Of a DNA stretch of 64,000 nucleotides, positions 1-10,073 are shown piece after piece. The stretch's first letter is position 1, and each line of letters begins with the position of its first letter. The notes beneath the pieces were generated by a model, which did not search any database, was not told the origin of the DNA, and was given only the letters and a program-made list of their open reading frames with translations. The stretch is from Adenophora triphylla var. japonica. Its lineage: Eukaryota > Streptophyta > Magnoliopsida > Asterales > Campanulaceae. The position numbers and the translations under genes are program-made. The stretch lies in NCBI GenBank assembly GCA_022495995.1, contig JAFEMH010000742.1, positions 248,001 through 312,000 on the forward strand. Direction: 5' to 3'.

Positions 1-1720
1 TCAGCCGGGCCGCCGACTAGATCCGCCCGCCCGTGAACCGGAAGGAGCAAAAGTAGGTCCGGGCCTCTTCTTCGGAGGCACTACATCATCAGCCGGGAGC
101 CGCACTTCCCTTCCAATGCTCCGCGCTCCTTCGAAACCGGGCGCAAAGCATCTTCACAAGACCGGTGAGCGCCTTCGCCACCGTCCTAAATGCCTTGGCT
201 GGAACCCGTTCAAAGAAAGCAGAGAAAGGGCCAAAAGCAAATATAAACAAGAAAGCGGAAAAGCTTGAACAAATTAGAAAAAAGGGAAATTACTCACGTA
301 AGTAGTCCTCTGGGCAGCCGCGCAGATGCGGGTGAGTCTCTGACATATCAAAAGAGGAGCGGCGAATACCGCCCTACTCTCATACTCAAAAGATCGGGGA
401 GGCGCCGGTGCTCGCATCCCCGCCGCCCTCCTAGCAGCCTATAACCCGAGGAGTCACCAACCGGGTGAAGACAAAGTAGGCATAACCACCCTCCTCATAA
501 AACTCGGCGCCAATGCCGGTCCGCAGCCGCTCCAAATCGTGCAAGGCCCTAATGTGCCATATCCCCTGAGGAGGATCACGAGGAACACGAGCAGCCGCAC
601 CAGACCATGCCGCCCGCTCACTCTCTCCCCAAGTACAGGGCATCTCCCTCCAGCCGATCAAGAGCCTCCTCGTCCCGGTCACTGTGGCAAGCAGCACCAA
701 CCAAATCCTCACCATACCGGCCGTGCCAGGGAAGTGTCTCAACCCGACAGAGTGCCCCTCGTAGCAATCATAATATCATGATAACAAGCCGTCTTACGGC
801 TTAACCCCGTCCACCTTCCGCCTCTCTCGCCCCGAAAGTCCAACGGCGAATGGCAGGAACAGATCCGCCGCAATCCTCTGCACACCCAGCGTAATGTACC
901 GAACACCTCATAGGCCCACACCCGAAATCGTAGACAAAAGACTCTCGCCAGGCAAAGAACAAGATGAAATGAAGACAAAGAAAAGTCAAGTGCAACAAGC
1001 CAATGTGCGAAAAAAGCAAAGGACATACCTCCAAAGACAACCGATAAAAATCCAAAGAGGTCACACCGCTCGCTCACCTCATCCAGGCCCCCGTACACTG
1101 GGCCAAACCAGCCTCTCCCCATGAAAAGGTGGACACCTGGTCCCAATCCCGAAGAGGCTCCAAGAAGAGTCAATGCCGTCGTAGAGGCATTGCAAAACAG
1201 GTGTCGACAACCCCCTGCACGAAGGCTCTAGCTAGCCGTCGCCAGCAACCACGGCGGCACCCTCGTAAAATGCACGACTCGATCCGTCAAAGCAGAATGC
1301 AGTGTCCGCCAACGGGACCCCATTGCCCTTAAGGCGAAAAGTCATGCCTGGCCAAGGCTCGATGGCGTCCGGCTCAACACGCCAGATCCTCGCAAAGATC
1401 GGCTCGTCTCGTAAACCGCACTGCAATAGCCGTAAAATCATAGGGAGTGATGGTCGCCTCACCTCAGAAAGATGGAAAGTGTGGGTAGAGTCCCACCGTA
1501 ACCGCCTAAGGCCCGCACAAGCTCCACGCTCCCGGCCGTGTCCCCAAAAGCTCCAACAAACTGTGAAGAATGGTCCAAGACCAAGAAGAAAGACCCGCCC
1601 CCTTAGGACTGTCCGGCAAATCGAAGAGCCCTAAAAGACCCCAAATGGTCGCAATCGCCTCAGAGACCCCTCGTCCGCAAGGTCCGCAGTAAGCACAAAG
1701 ACATGTATCAAAAACCATAA
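1..1720 (-). pseudogene. Antisense plant mobile domain (PMD) pseudogene of element C
   Basis: Minus-strand fragments give PMD-like blocks in order: GLFDLPDSPKGAGLSS (about 1680-1560), WDSTHTFHL (about 1490), EATITPYDFTAI in another frame (about 1455-1420), VYGGLDEVSERCDLFGF (about 1095-1045) and VWAYEVFGTLRW (about 920-880). The last two are split by a likely intron of about 107 nt (donor GTATGT at 1028; the acceptor AG appears mutated near 922). A second donor-like ACGTGAGT lies near 297, matching an intron of the copies at 24-26 kb and 45-46 kb. Several frameshifts and stops make it non-functional. PMD is a predicted plant domain found in host MAIN/MAIL-type proteins and in transposons; its biochemical role here is unknown. 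Confidence 0.6.
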
Positions 1721-1739
1721 CAATATGTGCATGCATTCA

Positions 1740-2340
1740 TATACAAAAATCATCACTAAATTCTTTCAAAATAAGAAGAAACAAAAGGAAAAATCTTTTC
1801 AAAAACACATTCATCCCATGCCAAGCATGCAATCCCTTTTGGGTGCGATTTCCCAAATTCCAAATCTCAAACCCTAGAAATCAAATTTCAAGGGTTAAGG
1901 TCTAAGAATGACTTACCCCCTTCTCGCTCCGTGGTGGAAGTATGAAAATCGAGGCCCGGGTAGAGGCCATTCCTCCGGAGATCTCTTCCGTCTATTTCGA
2001 TCTACAAGCTTCCTCCTCTCGAGACAAGACTTGTTGTACGTTCCTTCTCGCTTCGCTCGCGGAGGCATGATCGAATTCTTGATTTAAATCAAAATCAAAG
2101 GAAGAATTTTCGAAAATTTTCTCTCCTCTCCTCTCCTTGTTCTCGGCGGCAAGTGGATGGTTTTTAAGACTGTCTTACGACCTGCGGTTTTAATTGAATC
2201 TCGCCCGGGAACCTTCCCATGTCGGACGACACCCACACCCGTAAGGGTGATTTTCCCCTTTTGCCCCTCATTAAATTCTCGTCACCCTATCTTGGCCGCC
2301 CATCATCAAAATTCATCATTTTAGTTGGGCTCAAATACCC
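1740..2340. other. Non-coding 3' interior of element C
   Basis: AT-rich stretch between the antisense pseudogene and the tandem arrays. I see no coding signal. A short palindrome TGTCGGACGACA at 2220-2231 is the same one repeated in the LTR of this element. Confidence 0.5.
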
Positions 2341-2356
2341 ACCTCTCTTTCCAATA

Positions 2357-2600
2357 CACAATGGCCCTAACGGCCTTAAACTACCCGGTCCCAAAGACCG
2401 CATGCATTTCCACAACACAATGGCCCTAACGGCCTTAAACTACCCGGTCCGAAAGACCGCATGCATTTCCACAACAAATGGCCCGGAACGGCCTTAAACT
2501 ACCCGGTCCGGAAAGACCATACAGATTTCCACAACAAATGGCCCGAAATGACCTTAAACTATACCCGATCCGGAAAGACAGCACAGATTTCCACAGTCAA
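2357..2600. repeat. Tandem array, about 60-bp unit, 4 copies
   Basis: Four head-to-tail copies of a 59-61 bp unit containing AATGGCCC, CGGCCTTAAACTA, CCGGTCC and ATTTCCACAACA. It lies in the untranslated 3' interior, where each element of this window carries its own array. Confidence 0.85.
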
Positions 2601-2605
2601 ATTAG

Positions 2606-3060
2606 CGGGTGACTCCCAAAGAAAAAAGTCAACATTTCCAGCGGGTGACTCCCAAAGAAAAAAGTCAACATCCCTTTGGGGTGACTCCCAAAGAAAAAGT
2701 CAAACCGCCGGCGACTTCCCAAAGAAAAAGTCATATCTTTCGTGGTGACTCCCCATCAAAACAAATTCAACCAAATGGTGACTCCCAAAGAAAAAAGTCA
2801 ACATTTCCAATGGTGACTCCCAAAGAAAAAAGTCAACATCCCCAGCGGGTGACTCCCAAAGAAAAAGTCAAATCCTCGGTGACTCCCCATCGAAACAATC
2901 TTTGGGGTGACTCAACAATCGACAAACACCCATCTCGACTCTCGAACAAGCCAATCTCGGTACAAACACCCATCTTCTGGGTGACTCCCTTGAACAGCCA
3001 ATCTTGGGTACAAACGCCCATCTCCGGTGACTCCCTGAACAGCCACTTTCGGTACCGAAA
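2606..3060. repeat. Tandem arrays, about 36-bp and 50-bp units
   Basis: From 2606 to about 2930 the block GGTGACTCCCAAAGAAAAA recurs roughly every 36 bp; from 2930 to 3060 a related unit of about 50 bp (ACAAACACCCATCT with GGTGACTCCCT) recurs three times. Open frames across it are by-products of the periodicity. Confidence 0.8.
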
Positions 3061-3094
3061 CCCGTAGCCTTTCATTTGGCACCCCATCCTCAAC

Positions 3095-3139
3095 GAACTA
3101 CGATTCGGCTTGATTCCCCCACGGGATACGTAGGAATCC
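3095..3139 (+). promoter_or_regulatory. Box 1: conserved GAACTACG...GGATACGTAGG fold (element C)
   Basis: GAACTACG, GGCTTGATTCC, a CCC/GGG hairpin and ATACGTAGGAATCC in that order. CTACG can pair with CGTAG around the small hairpin. The same order occurs upstream of the PPT in all other elements here. Function unknown; an RNA structure is inferred. Confidence 0.6.
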
Positions 3140-3222
3140 TCTTCATAAGAGGTCCAGCCACTTGACCATCTTGGTCACCTTTTTCCCCGCCATTCGTGTC
3201 CGGCTCGTGATTCTCATTTTAT

Positions 3223-3265
3223 CGACGACCCCGCTTCCCGTGGAAGTGACGTCGCCGAGGGGCTC
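3223..3265 (+). promoter_or_regulatory. PPT of element C with preceding hairpin
   Basis: Outer arms CGACG (3223-3227) and CGTCG (3250-3254) and inner arms CGCTT/AAGTG form a hairpin. The purine-rich GAGGGGCTC (3257-3265) directly abuts the LTR start TGTGAG. The PPT primes plus-strand DNA synthesis in LTR elements. Confidence 0.75.
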
Positions 3266-3425
3266 TGTGAGTACCCCGATCCGAACTCAAGTTTTGGATT
3301 CAAATTAATTAAATTCGGCTTGCATAAATTGCTAAGAATGCAATTAGAGTCCAAAGATTCCCAAAGAAATTCATCAATCCATCGGGCTCACACCACTCGG
3401 CCCATTATGGCCAAAAGATGTACGC

Positions 3426-3476
3426 TGTCGGACGACATGGACATTAAGGCGGTTTAACCGCCCTCGTCGTCCGACA
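3426..3476. promoter_or_regulatory. Long inverted repeat just upstream of the LTR TATA box
   Basis: Arms TGTCGGACGAC and GTCGTCCGACA flank a second stem GGCGGTT/AACCGCC (3448-3462). Further copies of the palindrome occur at 2220, 4145-4160 and, varied, 4178, 4349, 4551 and 4583. Confidence 0.65.
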
Positions 3477-3498
3477 TAGGAAGCTCGGGCCAGATGCC

Positions 3499-3506
3499 TA
3501 TAAATA
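3499..3506 (+). promoter_or_regulatory. TATA box of LTR C
   Basis: TATAAATA in CCTATAAATAGAAGG, about 230 bp into the LTR, at the place expected for the U3/R promoter. Confidence 0.7.
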
Positions 3507-4917
3507 GAAGGCATGGCCGATCATTTTAAAGGACCAAGAAGTGAGTATTAGAGAGAATACCAAGATTCTAGGGAAAACTCGTCCAAATAGAGTCTCCCTC
3601 TCTCTCTCTCTTTCATACACTCACACACACACTCACCTCCCTCCTCACACACACACACTTCAAAGCCAAGGTCCAAAGAAGCCTCCTTTGTTGGTGATTG
3701 AAGGGGTAGACACCATACTATTGGTGATTCTACTTCGTGGACTACAATAGGTAGACACTAAAACTCTCTCCCTTTTAATAAAGTCTTTAAATATACATTG
3801 CATGCATACTTGCTCTCTTACCATGTAGAAATTGGGATTTTGCATGACAAAGGTGGTGGAGAAGTGAATCTTCAATATTCACTTCTCCCCACCTCTGGAC
3901 ATTTGATCATCTTAGGATCAATAAAGATTCAATCTTTTCATATTTGCATGGAGTTAGGAGGTGATGGCTACTTCAAAGTGGCCAAAATCATGTGATTTAT
4001 CACACTTTGGCCACTAAAGCCATGTGATCCTCCCATTATACTCATATATTATTGTCATATTACCGCTACGTAGCTAAACATGCCTCGGTTTGCCTTGAGG
4101 AACAAAAGGGAAACAAACAAATCAAGGGCACAGAATGGCCTATCTATGTCGGACGACATAGGACTCCTTGGAGATCCCGTGTCATACGACATAGAGATCC
4201 CGTAAAGTCCGTAAAGCTATTCTTGGACTTCAGCATCTGTCCAGCTTCATCCCCTTCGCAACTCGTAGCTTTCCAAAGCATTTCGTGGCTCATAAGCCAC
4301 TATTTGAGTGCCTACGATCTGATTGGGTGCGATTCATTGGATGCGGATTGTCATACGACATGGATAACATCGGATGTTCCATGTCTCATGACATCCATAT
4401 CATTCAAAGTCTATCGTGACTTTGATAACTCCCGTCAATCCCAAGACCGATTTTAGACCTTCAAATAGTGTCTTTAATGAGTCCAATAAATATCTTTCCG
4501 TTTCCATAGTAGCTTTACCTCTGTAAGGGACAATCTGTCCTTGGCTCCTTATGTCGCCCGACATCCTCGCTAAGAGAAGACTTGTGTCGGATGACAAGGG
4601 AACTCCCTGAGCAGACTGTCTCAAGACTTCTGCCTTGTGATAAAAGATATCACGTGTAAAAAGGGTGCGGCCCCCTATCATGGCTCGCAAGTTGTATTCA
4701 GTTCCATACCATTAATGAAATTTAAGGCTTGCACACTTTACTTGTTGACACACATCGCACACACATTTTTGAATGTCCATATTTGTCCAAATGTTGATTG
4801 AAAGTCTCGAAAGGGGCGTGTTGGGTGAACTCTCTAGTTCTTCCCAAAACGTAACTGCACTCCGGACTCAAAATCTCTTAAAATTAGGTTTTTCAATGTT
4901 TTCCTCTAAAAACGGCG

Positions 4918-4927
4918 TGGCGACTCC
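4918..4927 (+). other. PBS-like 10-mer inside LTR C
   Basis: TGGCGACTCC is identical to the first ten bases of the PBS of element VI, but lies about 110 bp before the LTR end. Confidence 0.6.
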
Positions 4928-5040
4928 CAAAACAAACCGAAAACACCCTTTTTCGCTTCAAAAGCAAAATAAAACAAAAAAGACAAGGGAAAAACAGAAT
5001 CAAACATTCCTTTCTTTGTTTTCGGGCGAGCGTTCATTCA

Positions 5041-6118
5041 CATGTCGACACCTACGTTCTCGGTATGAGAGCGAAAGGAGCAACCCTCCAGCAAATGGCC
5101 GACCACTTCCAGCATACACTCAAGAGTTCAGCGTTACGATGGTTTCTAAGGGTCAAGCCTGCGGATCGCCACACCTGGGATCAGATCAGTAACATCTTCC
5201 TGGAACGGTAACGATCCAACTTAGAGTGGGAAATGAGTCACGAGGACTTAATCACCACTGAGCAGAAAGCGGACGAAAGCGGACGAAAGCGTCGGAGAAT
5301 TCTACAAGAGGTGGAGCTGGAAACTCTCCGAGATCATGGAGCCACTCTCCAAGGATGAGCTGATGCGGATCTTCAAGTCCTGCTTAAGACCGTCCATCAG
5401 AACTCTCATCAGTCACCATTTCTTCCCAGATCTCCGGGTCATGGTCAACGCCGGCTCACAGTTCGAGAAGGATCTCAAGGAAAAGTTGGCTACTGCACAG
5501 CCATACGTATACCGCCGCCAGCTGCATTCAATCCCGCACCGGCCCCGGCAAAGGGAAAGATACGTCATGCCAACTACATCCATCGGGGACAGTGGGCAAT
5601 AGAAACCCCGGCCCCACAAAAGCAACAACTCCACTTCGACAAGCACTGTGCACTTCGACAAGTTGGATATGCCACTACGCAAGATGCTGGAGGGGTTAAT
5701 CAAGGAAGGTCTCCTTAAACCCATTGCAAATTACAAACCCAAGAATCCCGTAGTCAACGCTGACAAGAGAAAGTACTGCGCCTTCCATCAGTATCACGGC
5801 CATACCAACGACAACTGTGTGGGGTTACGATACGAAATTCAGAACTTGATAGAGGAAGGAAAATTGGAGCGCCCCCGTGGACCCAATACAGTCGGAAATC
5901 CTTTCCCGAACAACAACAGTGTGAATTTCATTGAGTGGGTGCCCAAGAAGATTGCCGCGGAGCCAGTCCCCCCGCCTCTTCCAGCCGGGTCTTCATCGAA
6001 TGTCCACATCAACTACGATGTTTGTGACTGCTCCGCCTGCCTGGAGTACGAGTCCCAAGACACGGTCCGGAGCAATCCTCCGAGAAAACAAAATAAGAAG
6101 TCCCTCAACAAATGCTGA
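5041..6118 (+). pseudogene. gag: gag fragment (capsid region to zinc knuckle), element I
   Basis: The start corresponds to HIDTYVLGMRAKG of the gag at 36.9-38.4 kb, so the N-terminal half is gone. Frames then give ADHFQHTLKSSALRWF, EPLSKDELMRIF and, from 5648, a C-terminal part with the zinc-knuckle-like YCAFHQYHGHTNDNC (about 5777-5820). Lesions seen: an in-frame TAA near 5208 and a short direct duplication (CGGACGAAAG twice, about 5271-5290) that shifts frame. Gag forms the virus-like particle. The frame from 5648 ends at TGA 6116-6118, overlapping the next ORF start by 7 nt. Confidence 0.8.
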
Positions 6119-7005
6119 GAGAAATATATGAAGCTGGAGACACCAGTGTGGGTACACTCGGAGAGCCCTCCGGGAGGTTCGACTACTACATACTCTACTC
6201 CAGCCAGTCCTCCCTTCCTCCAGGCCATACAGCTTTAGAGCAGACAGGGGTGGGAAAGCCGAAAAGTCCTGCTGACACCAGAGCTCAGACCTTGGGACAC
6301 CGGAATACCTCAGATCTTGGTAATCCTACTGCCAGTCAGAAACCTAACCCCCCACGGGATCAGCCAAGGTTCAATTTGTCCAGCTTCCGAGCACGGACCG
6401 GCAAAGGAAGATCAAAGTCAGCTTGGCACTCGCACTCGATCAACGTGCTAACCAAGGGTGGCAACCACCACAAACGACCTCAACGCAATCCCGAGGCTCC
6501 AGCAAAGGCTTTACCTTGCAAGAGGAAGACAGGAAACGGATGGCTTGATGACTCTCCTTCTCCGGATAGAGACCAGATCTACGATTCCCGATTGTATGGC
6601 AGTATGATCACGTTCTGTGACGAAGACCTACCGAGAGATGCCTCGGGGCACAACGAAGCTCTGTACATCACTCTCAAGCTCAACACCATAACACTCCCCG
6701 GAGTATTGGTGGATAACGGGTCAGCCGTTAATGTCCTCCCTCTCAGCATGATGCGAGCCCTGTGCATCAACGAAAGCCATCTGATTCCGTCTACTCGGAC
6801 TATCAAGGCCTACGACAACACGTCTCGTCTCATCCTGGGGACGGTGACTCTGGAACTCTGGTTCGAAACCCAAATGGTGCCAGCAAAATTCCACGTGATG
6901 GACATTCCATCCGAATTCACGACTCTGTTGGGACGCCCTTGGCTACATCACATGAAAGCCATAGCCTCCACTCTCCATCAGTGCGTTAAGTTCATTAACC
7001 GGTAG
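6112..7005 (+). CDS. First retropepsin-like protease ORF, element I
   Basis: An open frame of 297 codons. The first 150 residues are a basic, low-complexity linker; the protease follows: ALYITLKLN, the active-site block VLVDNGSAVNVLP with Asp at codon 201 (6712-6714), then LILGTVTLELWF, the flap-like region and TTLLGRPWLHHMKAIASTLHQ. D-N-G-S instead of D-S/T-G is common in Tat-type proteases. It ends at TAG 7003-7005, where the second protease copy continues, so it may be truncated. It overlaps the gag frame, so expression would need frameshifting or re-initiation. A second protease lies 3 kb downstream. Confidence 0.75.
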   Translation: MLREIYEAGDTSVGTLGEPSGRFDYYILYSSQSSLPPGHTALEQTGVGKPKSPADTRAQTLGHRNTSDLGNPTASQKPNPPRDQPRFNLSSFRARTGKGRSKSAWHSHSINVLTKGGNHHKRPQRNPEAPAKALPCKRKTGNGWLDDSPSPDRDQIYDSRLYGSMITFCDEDLPRDASGHNEALYITLKLNTITLPGVLVDNGSAVNVLPLSMMRALCINESHLIPSTRTIKAYDNTSRLILGTVTLELWFETQMVPAKFHVMDIPSEFTTLLGRPWLHHMKAIASTLHQCVKFINR

Positions 7006-7880
7006 GGAGATCTTGAAGTCATCAGAGGGGACAGTTTCCTCATAGGAAACGAAGCCGAGACAGTAGCCAAGCGTGCGACGCAATGTGCACCGGGCTACCT
7101 CCTTCAAATCAACCAAGGGACTATCGGGGAAAATCTCATCAGAATCCTCAAAGTCCGAGATGCTAACTATGTAAATGTCCTCGAAAGGTGCGAGACCACT
7201 CGAAGGAGTCCGATACATCAAGTTCAACTGTCATTTCCAACATTTGGAGGCAGATTGGAAAGAAACACTGGGCATCGCTATGATGCGGGCACATAAACCC
7301 CCTGTCTCCAATCGGAGATTCGTCAGCATTCTTCAAACCAACTCTCTGGCCCCGCCAGGCGAAGAGATCTTCGTGATAAAAGTCAACTAGCACCGTCATT
7401 CTCGGGATGAATGCATGGAAGTCGTATGGGATGTCTTCCACGAGGAACTACCCGCTGCACCCCTCTTCTCCAATGAAGGGCATGATGTTTTCCTAGCAGC
7501 TCCAGCAACGCACCTGGACGCAATACGTCCCTATGTTTGGGTTTAGCCGTCAGACGACGACGAATCAGGACTCTCCGGAGTTGAGGACGCAGTAGACCCG
7601 CGGGCAAACCTCTGCATTCACATGCTCAGTTTCAAGGACGGCACCCGCTCCGCTCAGGTCACCTATGACAAAGGCTCCAATACCATGGAAATTGTCAAGC
7701 TCAACGTCCAGTACAGGCAGCTATCCGACAATTGGAAGCAACTGGTTGACACGACAAAGAATCCCTCTGATCAAGTGACCGACGACGACTTCGTCAACAT
7801 CATCTATTCCAGATATCCTGATGATACCAAGGATCCGGTCCTTATCGTCAGATTCTCGCAACGCCAAAGTTACCCTCGAT
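7006..7880 (+). pseudogene. Decayed coding stretch between first protease and orphan ORF
   Basis: After the stop the frame continues as GDLEVIRGDSFLIGNE, which parallels GNELTTVYGDSV after the second protease. Two related modules follow in different frames: IKFNCHFQHLEADWKETL (about 7193-7246) and VKLNVQYRQLSDNWKQLV (about 7694-7747), each ending in a hydrophobic strand with lysine or arginine (EEIFVIKV, DPVLIVRF). They look like an internal duplication. I do not recognise the domain. Several stops and shifts interrupt it; the second module would lead into the ORF at 7821 after a one-base shift near 7850. Confidence 0.5.
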
Positions 7881-10073
7881 GATCGCTCGCTCATGGTAAA
7901 CGAGGCTCTGTCCAAACGAGCTCAGAGCTCATCATTACTTCCGAGTACCAGCCCCAGTGGCAACATGCCCATGCCATCAGTTAAGCTTATACCCTCAAGC
8001 GCCGCCAAGGCCAAGGGCAACAGCGAAGGAGACCAACCTCCTCACCCTGTCACGAATCAGATCAACCTCGGGAACGCTTCCGGCAGCCACCCCAAAAACA
8101 TCCGTAAAGGTCTTCCCCGCAAGACAGAGTCAGCTTCCAACGTGGGAAATGACCACCTCAGCATCAACATGCTCCAGTTCGATTCTGCTCCCAGTCATCA
8201 CGGTCACGGATTCAGACATCCCGCCAGCAGACTGCTAGCTCTGATAGACTTGGCGATCGAGCGAGATCACGAGACTGTCAACATCGCAGAATTCAACACT
8301 CCCGTGTGTTCAATCCAGCAGATATGGGCAAATTTCTTGGTAATCGAGATCAAGGAAGGCCGCATGGAATGTCCCAGCCCGACTTCCTTCGTCAACATCA
8401 TCCAAGTGTTTCTGCCATTCAAAGATTTGGATGTGATCACAGTTCTGGACACTAGTCAGACGGCGCGCACCTACGGAGACTGTTTAGCTCTGGCAAGGAA
8501 GGCCCTCATGGAACTAGCTGCTCAAGAGAACCGTCTCTGGGACGAAAACCAAGCTCAGAAGACCGACAGGGACCGAACCCTTAAAGTGTCACAAGCAGCT
8601 TCAGACAGAAAATTAGAGGCCACTCTAGACCAGTTTGACCTCAGTGGTTTTGCTCACGGCAACTTCCTCGACTACCGTTTGTTCTCATCCAACCCCCTCT
8701 GCCAAACGAGGGTGGTCAACGGTCCCGATGACCTAGAAGATGGAACAGCACAGCAGAACGAATCCCAGCGCCTACCTCCCCAAGGAAAGCAAGTTCTCTG
8801 TGAAAGCGACGACGAAGATGATGAAACCATTCTCTTCCAAGTCGGGCATGAAGTCAACAAAACCGAAATCCCAAGGGTCCTGGGAGGATGGAAACGGATC
8901 ATTTCCACACTCAAATTGAAAGGCCAACTGAGAGAGGAAGGTCTATTTAAAAATAAGAGGAAGATGGAAATTCATCTCGAGCAACTACTCAGAGAAATTC
9001 CACAGACAACGGCATTCGTTTACAGAAACGATCAAATGGGACAGCAACCAGTCACATGGGCAGATGTCCGGGAAGCCGTGTACTCACCTTCCGACATACC
9101 CGCTACTCAGATAAAGAAGAGAGGAAAACTCTCTCCGATGGAGGTTTACCTAGACTGCTGCACGCAGTTCAAAGAAGCACTGGCCATTCTCACATGGGAA
9201 GAAACGCAAGCACTAAATCTCGACGCAGGCTCTGGTGCAAGAAAGTTGATCTGGGCCAAGAGTGGCGGAAAATTAGCAAACCATGAGTATCGCCAGACCC
9301 AACTCCAGAATGCCTTGAGTATGCTCAGCAGGAAGGAAAGGAGCACGGTATATCGTGAAGAGATCAAGGAGACTGTTCGCTTGAGCCAGGAACTCTCCAA
9401 CCTCCCCCGGAGGGTCAGCAACGCACAGTTCAGTTCTGGCAACCATTGTTGTGCACTGACGTTCGAACAGCTGCGGCAATCCGTAAACTACCTCCCCTCG
9501 GAGGCACCCAAGCCAGTATCCTGGGACAGAATCCGTCAAGCTGCCGAAGCTTCCGGGAATACGTCTACAGTCAATGAGTTGAGGGAAGACATATGGCCTT
9601 ATGCTACGAGGAATCCTCCTCTAACTATGGCTCAACTCAGAGCGGCCTGTTCAGAAGGGACCAAACCTGATGTCAGTGTCCTGACCCGTTCAGGTCAAAT
9701 CCATGCATTACCACCTAAGGCCACTAAAAAGCCGACGGAGCCAGAACTGCAACCCGGCCAGCCCGAAGACGCAAGTTCCCTGAAAGAGGACCCGATCCTC
9801 ACTCAGCTCAAGCAAACCCAGGCGAACATTTCCCTTTGGTCCCTGCTCACATCTTCATATCCTCACAAGCTCAAGCTAGAGGAAAGCCTGGCCCATACCA
9901 TGGTCCCCGTGGAAGCAACCCAAGACGAAGTCATTCAGATGATCGGCAACATCCACTATGGCAACATTATCACCTTCACAGATTTGGACCTTCCAAAATT
10001 TGGGGCTGATCACAATGAGCCGCTCTACATCACAGTCCAGCTGGATGAGCGTCGCCTTCCCCCGTATTGGTAG
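7821..10073 (+). CDS. Orphan 750-codon ORF between the two proteases; function unknown
   Basis: Uninterrupted although its surroundings are broken. Residues 1-110 are Ser/Pro-rich; 110-260 contain HHGHGFRHPASRLLALIDL and a predicted helical stretch around ALARKALMELAAQENRLWDE; an acidic patch (CESDDEDDETILF) lies near 333; 350-590 are helix-rich and charged. From about 625 it matches the usual pre-protease linker (VSVLTRSGQIHALPP, then ILTQLKQTQANISLWSLL) and ends at ITFTDLDLPKFGADHNEPL, the lead-in to protease 2. The stop falls where a one-base shift in a run of five C near 10059-10063 separates it from the next ORF. So the last 125 residues are gag-pol linker; residues 1-620 match nothing I know. 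No claim of function is made. Confidence 0.6.
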   Translation: MIPRIRSLSSDSRNAKVTLDDRSLMVNEALSKRAQSSSLLPSTSPSGNMPMPSVKLIPSSAAKAKGNSEGDQPPHPVTNQINLGNASGSHPKNIRKGLPRKTESASNVGNDHLSINMLQFDSAPSHHGHGFRHPASRLLALIDLAIERDHETVNIAEFNTPVCSIQQIWANFLVIEIKEGRMECPSPTSFVNIIQVFLPFKDLDVITVLDTSQTARTYGDCLALARKALMELAAQENRLWDENQAQKTDRDRTLKVSQAASDRKLEATLDQFDLSGFAHGNFLDYRLFSSNPLCQTRVVNGPDDLEDGTAQQNESQRLPPQGKQVLCESDDEDDETILFQVGHEVNKTEIPRVLGGWKRIISTLKLKGQLREEGLFKNKRKMEIHLEQLLREIPQTTAFVYRNDQMGQQPVTWADVREAVYSPSDIPATQIKKRGKLSPMEVYLDCCTQFKEALAILTWEETQALNLDAGSGARKLIWAKSGGKLANHEYRQTQLQNALSMLSRKERSTVYREEIKETVRLSQELSNLPRRVSNAQFSSGNHCCALTFEQLRQSVNYLPSEAPKPVSWDRIRQAAEASGNTSTVNELREDIWPYATRNPPLTMAQLRAACSEGTKPDVSVLTRSGQIHALPPKATKKPTEPELQPGQPEDASSLKEDPILTQLKQTQANISLWSLLTSSYPHKLKLEESLAHTMVPVEATQDEVIQMIGNIHYGNIITFTDLDLPKFGADHNEPLYITVQLDERRLPPYW

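Larger units (their letters stand above)
1..5040 (+). mobile_element. Element C: 3' part of a Tat/Ogre-like LTR retrotransposon (5' part outside window)
   Basis: The order antisense PMD pseudogene, tandem arrays, box 1 (3095-3139), hairpin plus polypurine tract (3223-3265) and LTR (3266-5040) is the 3' end of a plus-strand Ty3/gypsy element. No gag or pol of this element is in view. The LTR is not followed by a primer binding site but directly by a gag fragment of another element, so its right edge is a recombination or deletion junction. Assignment to Tat/Ogre rests on the antisense ORF and the likeness of the 3' end to elements I, II and V. Confidence 0.75.
3266..5040 (+). repeat. 3' LTR of element C (about 1,775 bp)
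   Basis: Starts TGTGAGTACCCCG right after the PPT and ends GCGTTCATTCA. It contains a TATA box (3499-3506), CT and CA simple repeats (3596-3660), and near the end the block AACGGCGTGGCGACTCC shared by all LTRs here. Several hairpins are visible: TGTCGGACGAC/GTCGTCCGACA arms at 3426-3476 enclosing GGCGGTT/AACCGCC, an imperfect 15-bp stem at 3855-3893, and GTGGCCAAA/TTTGGCCAC at 3978-4014. The 5' LTR is not in the window, so the right boundary rests on likeness of its end to the minus-strand LTRs. Confidence 0.75.

Noticed and set aside
2461..3067. Open frames rich in TPKEKSQH repeats
   Set aside because: Tandem arrays of element C; no domain.
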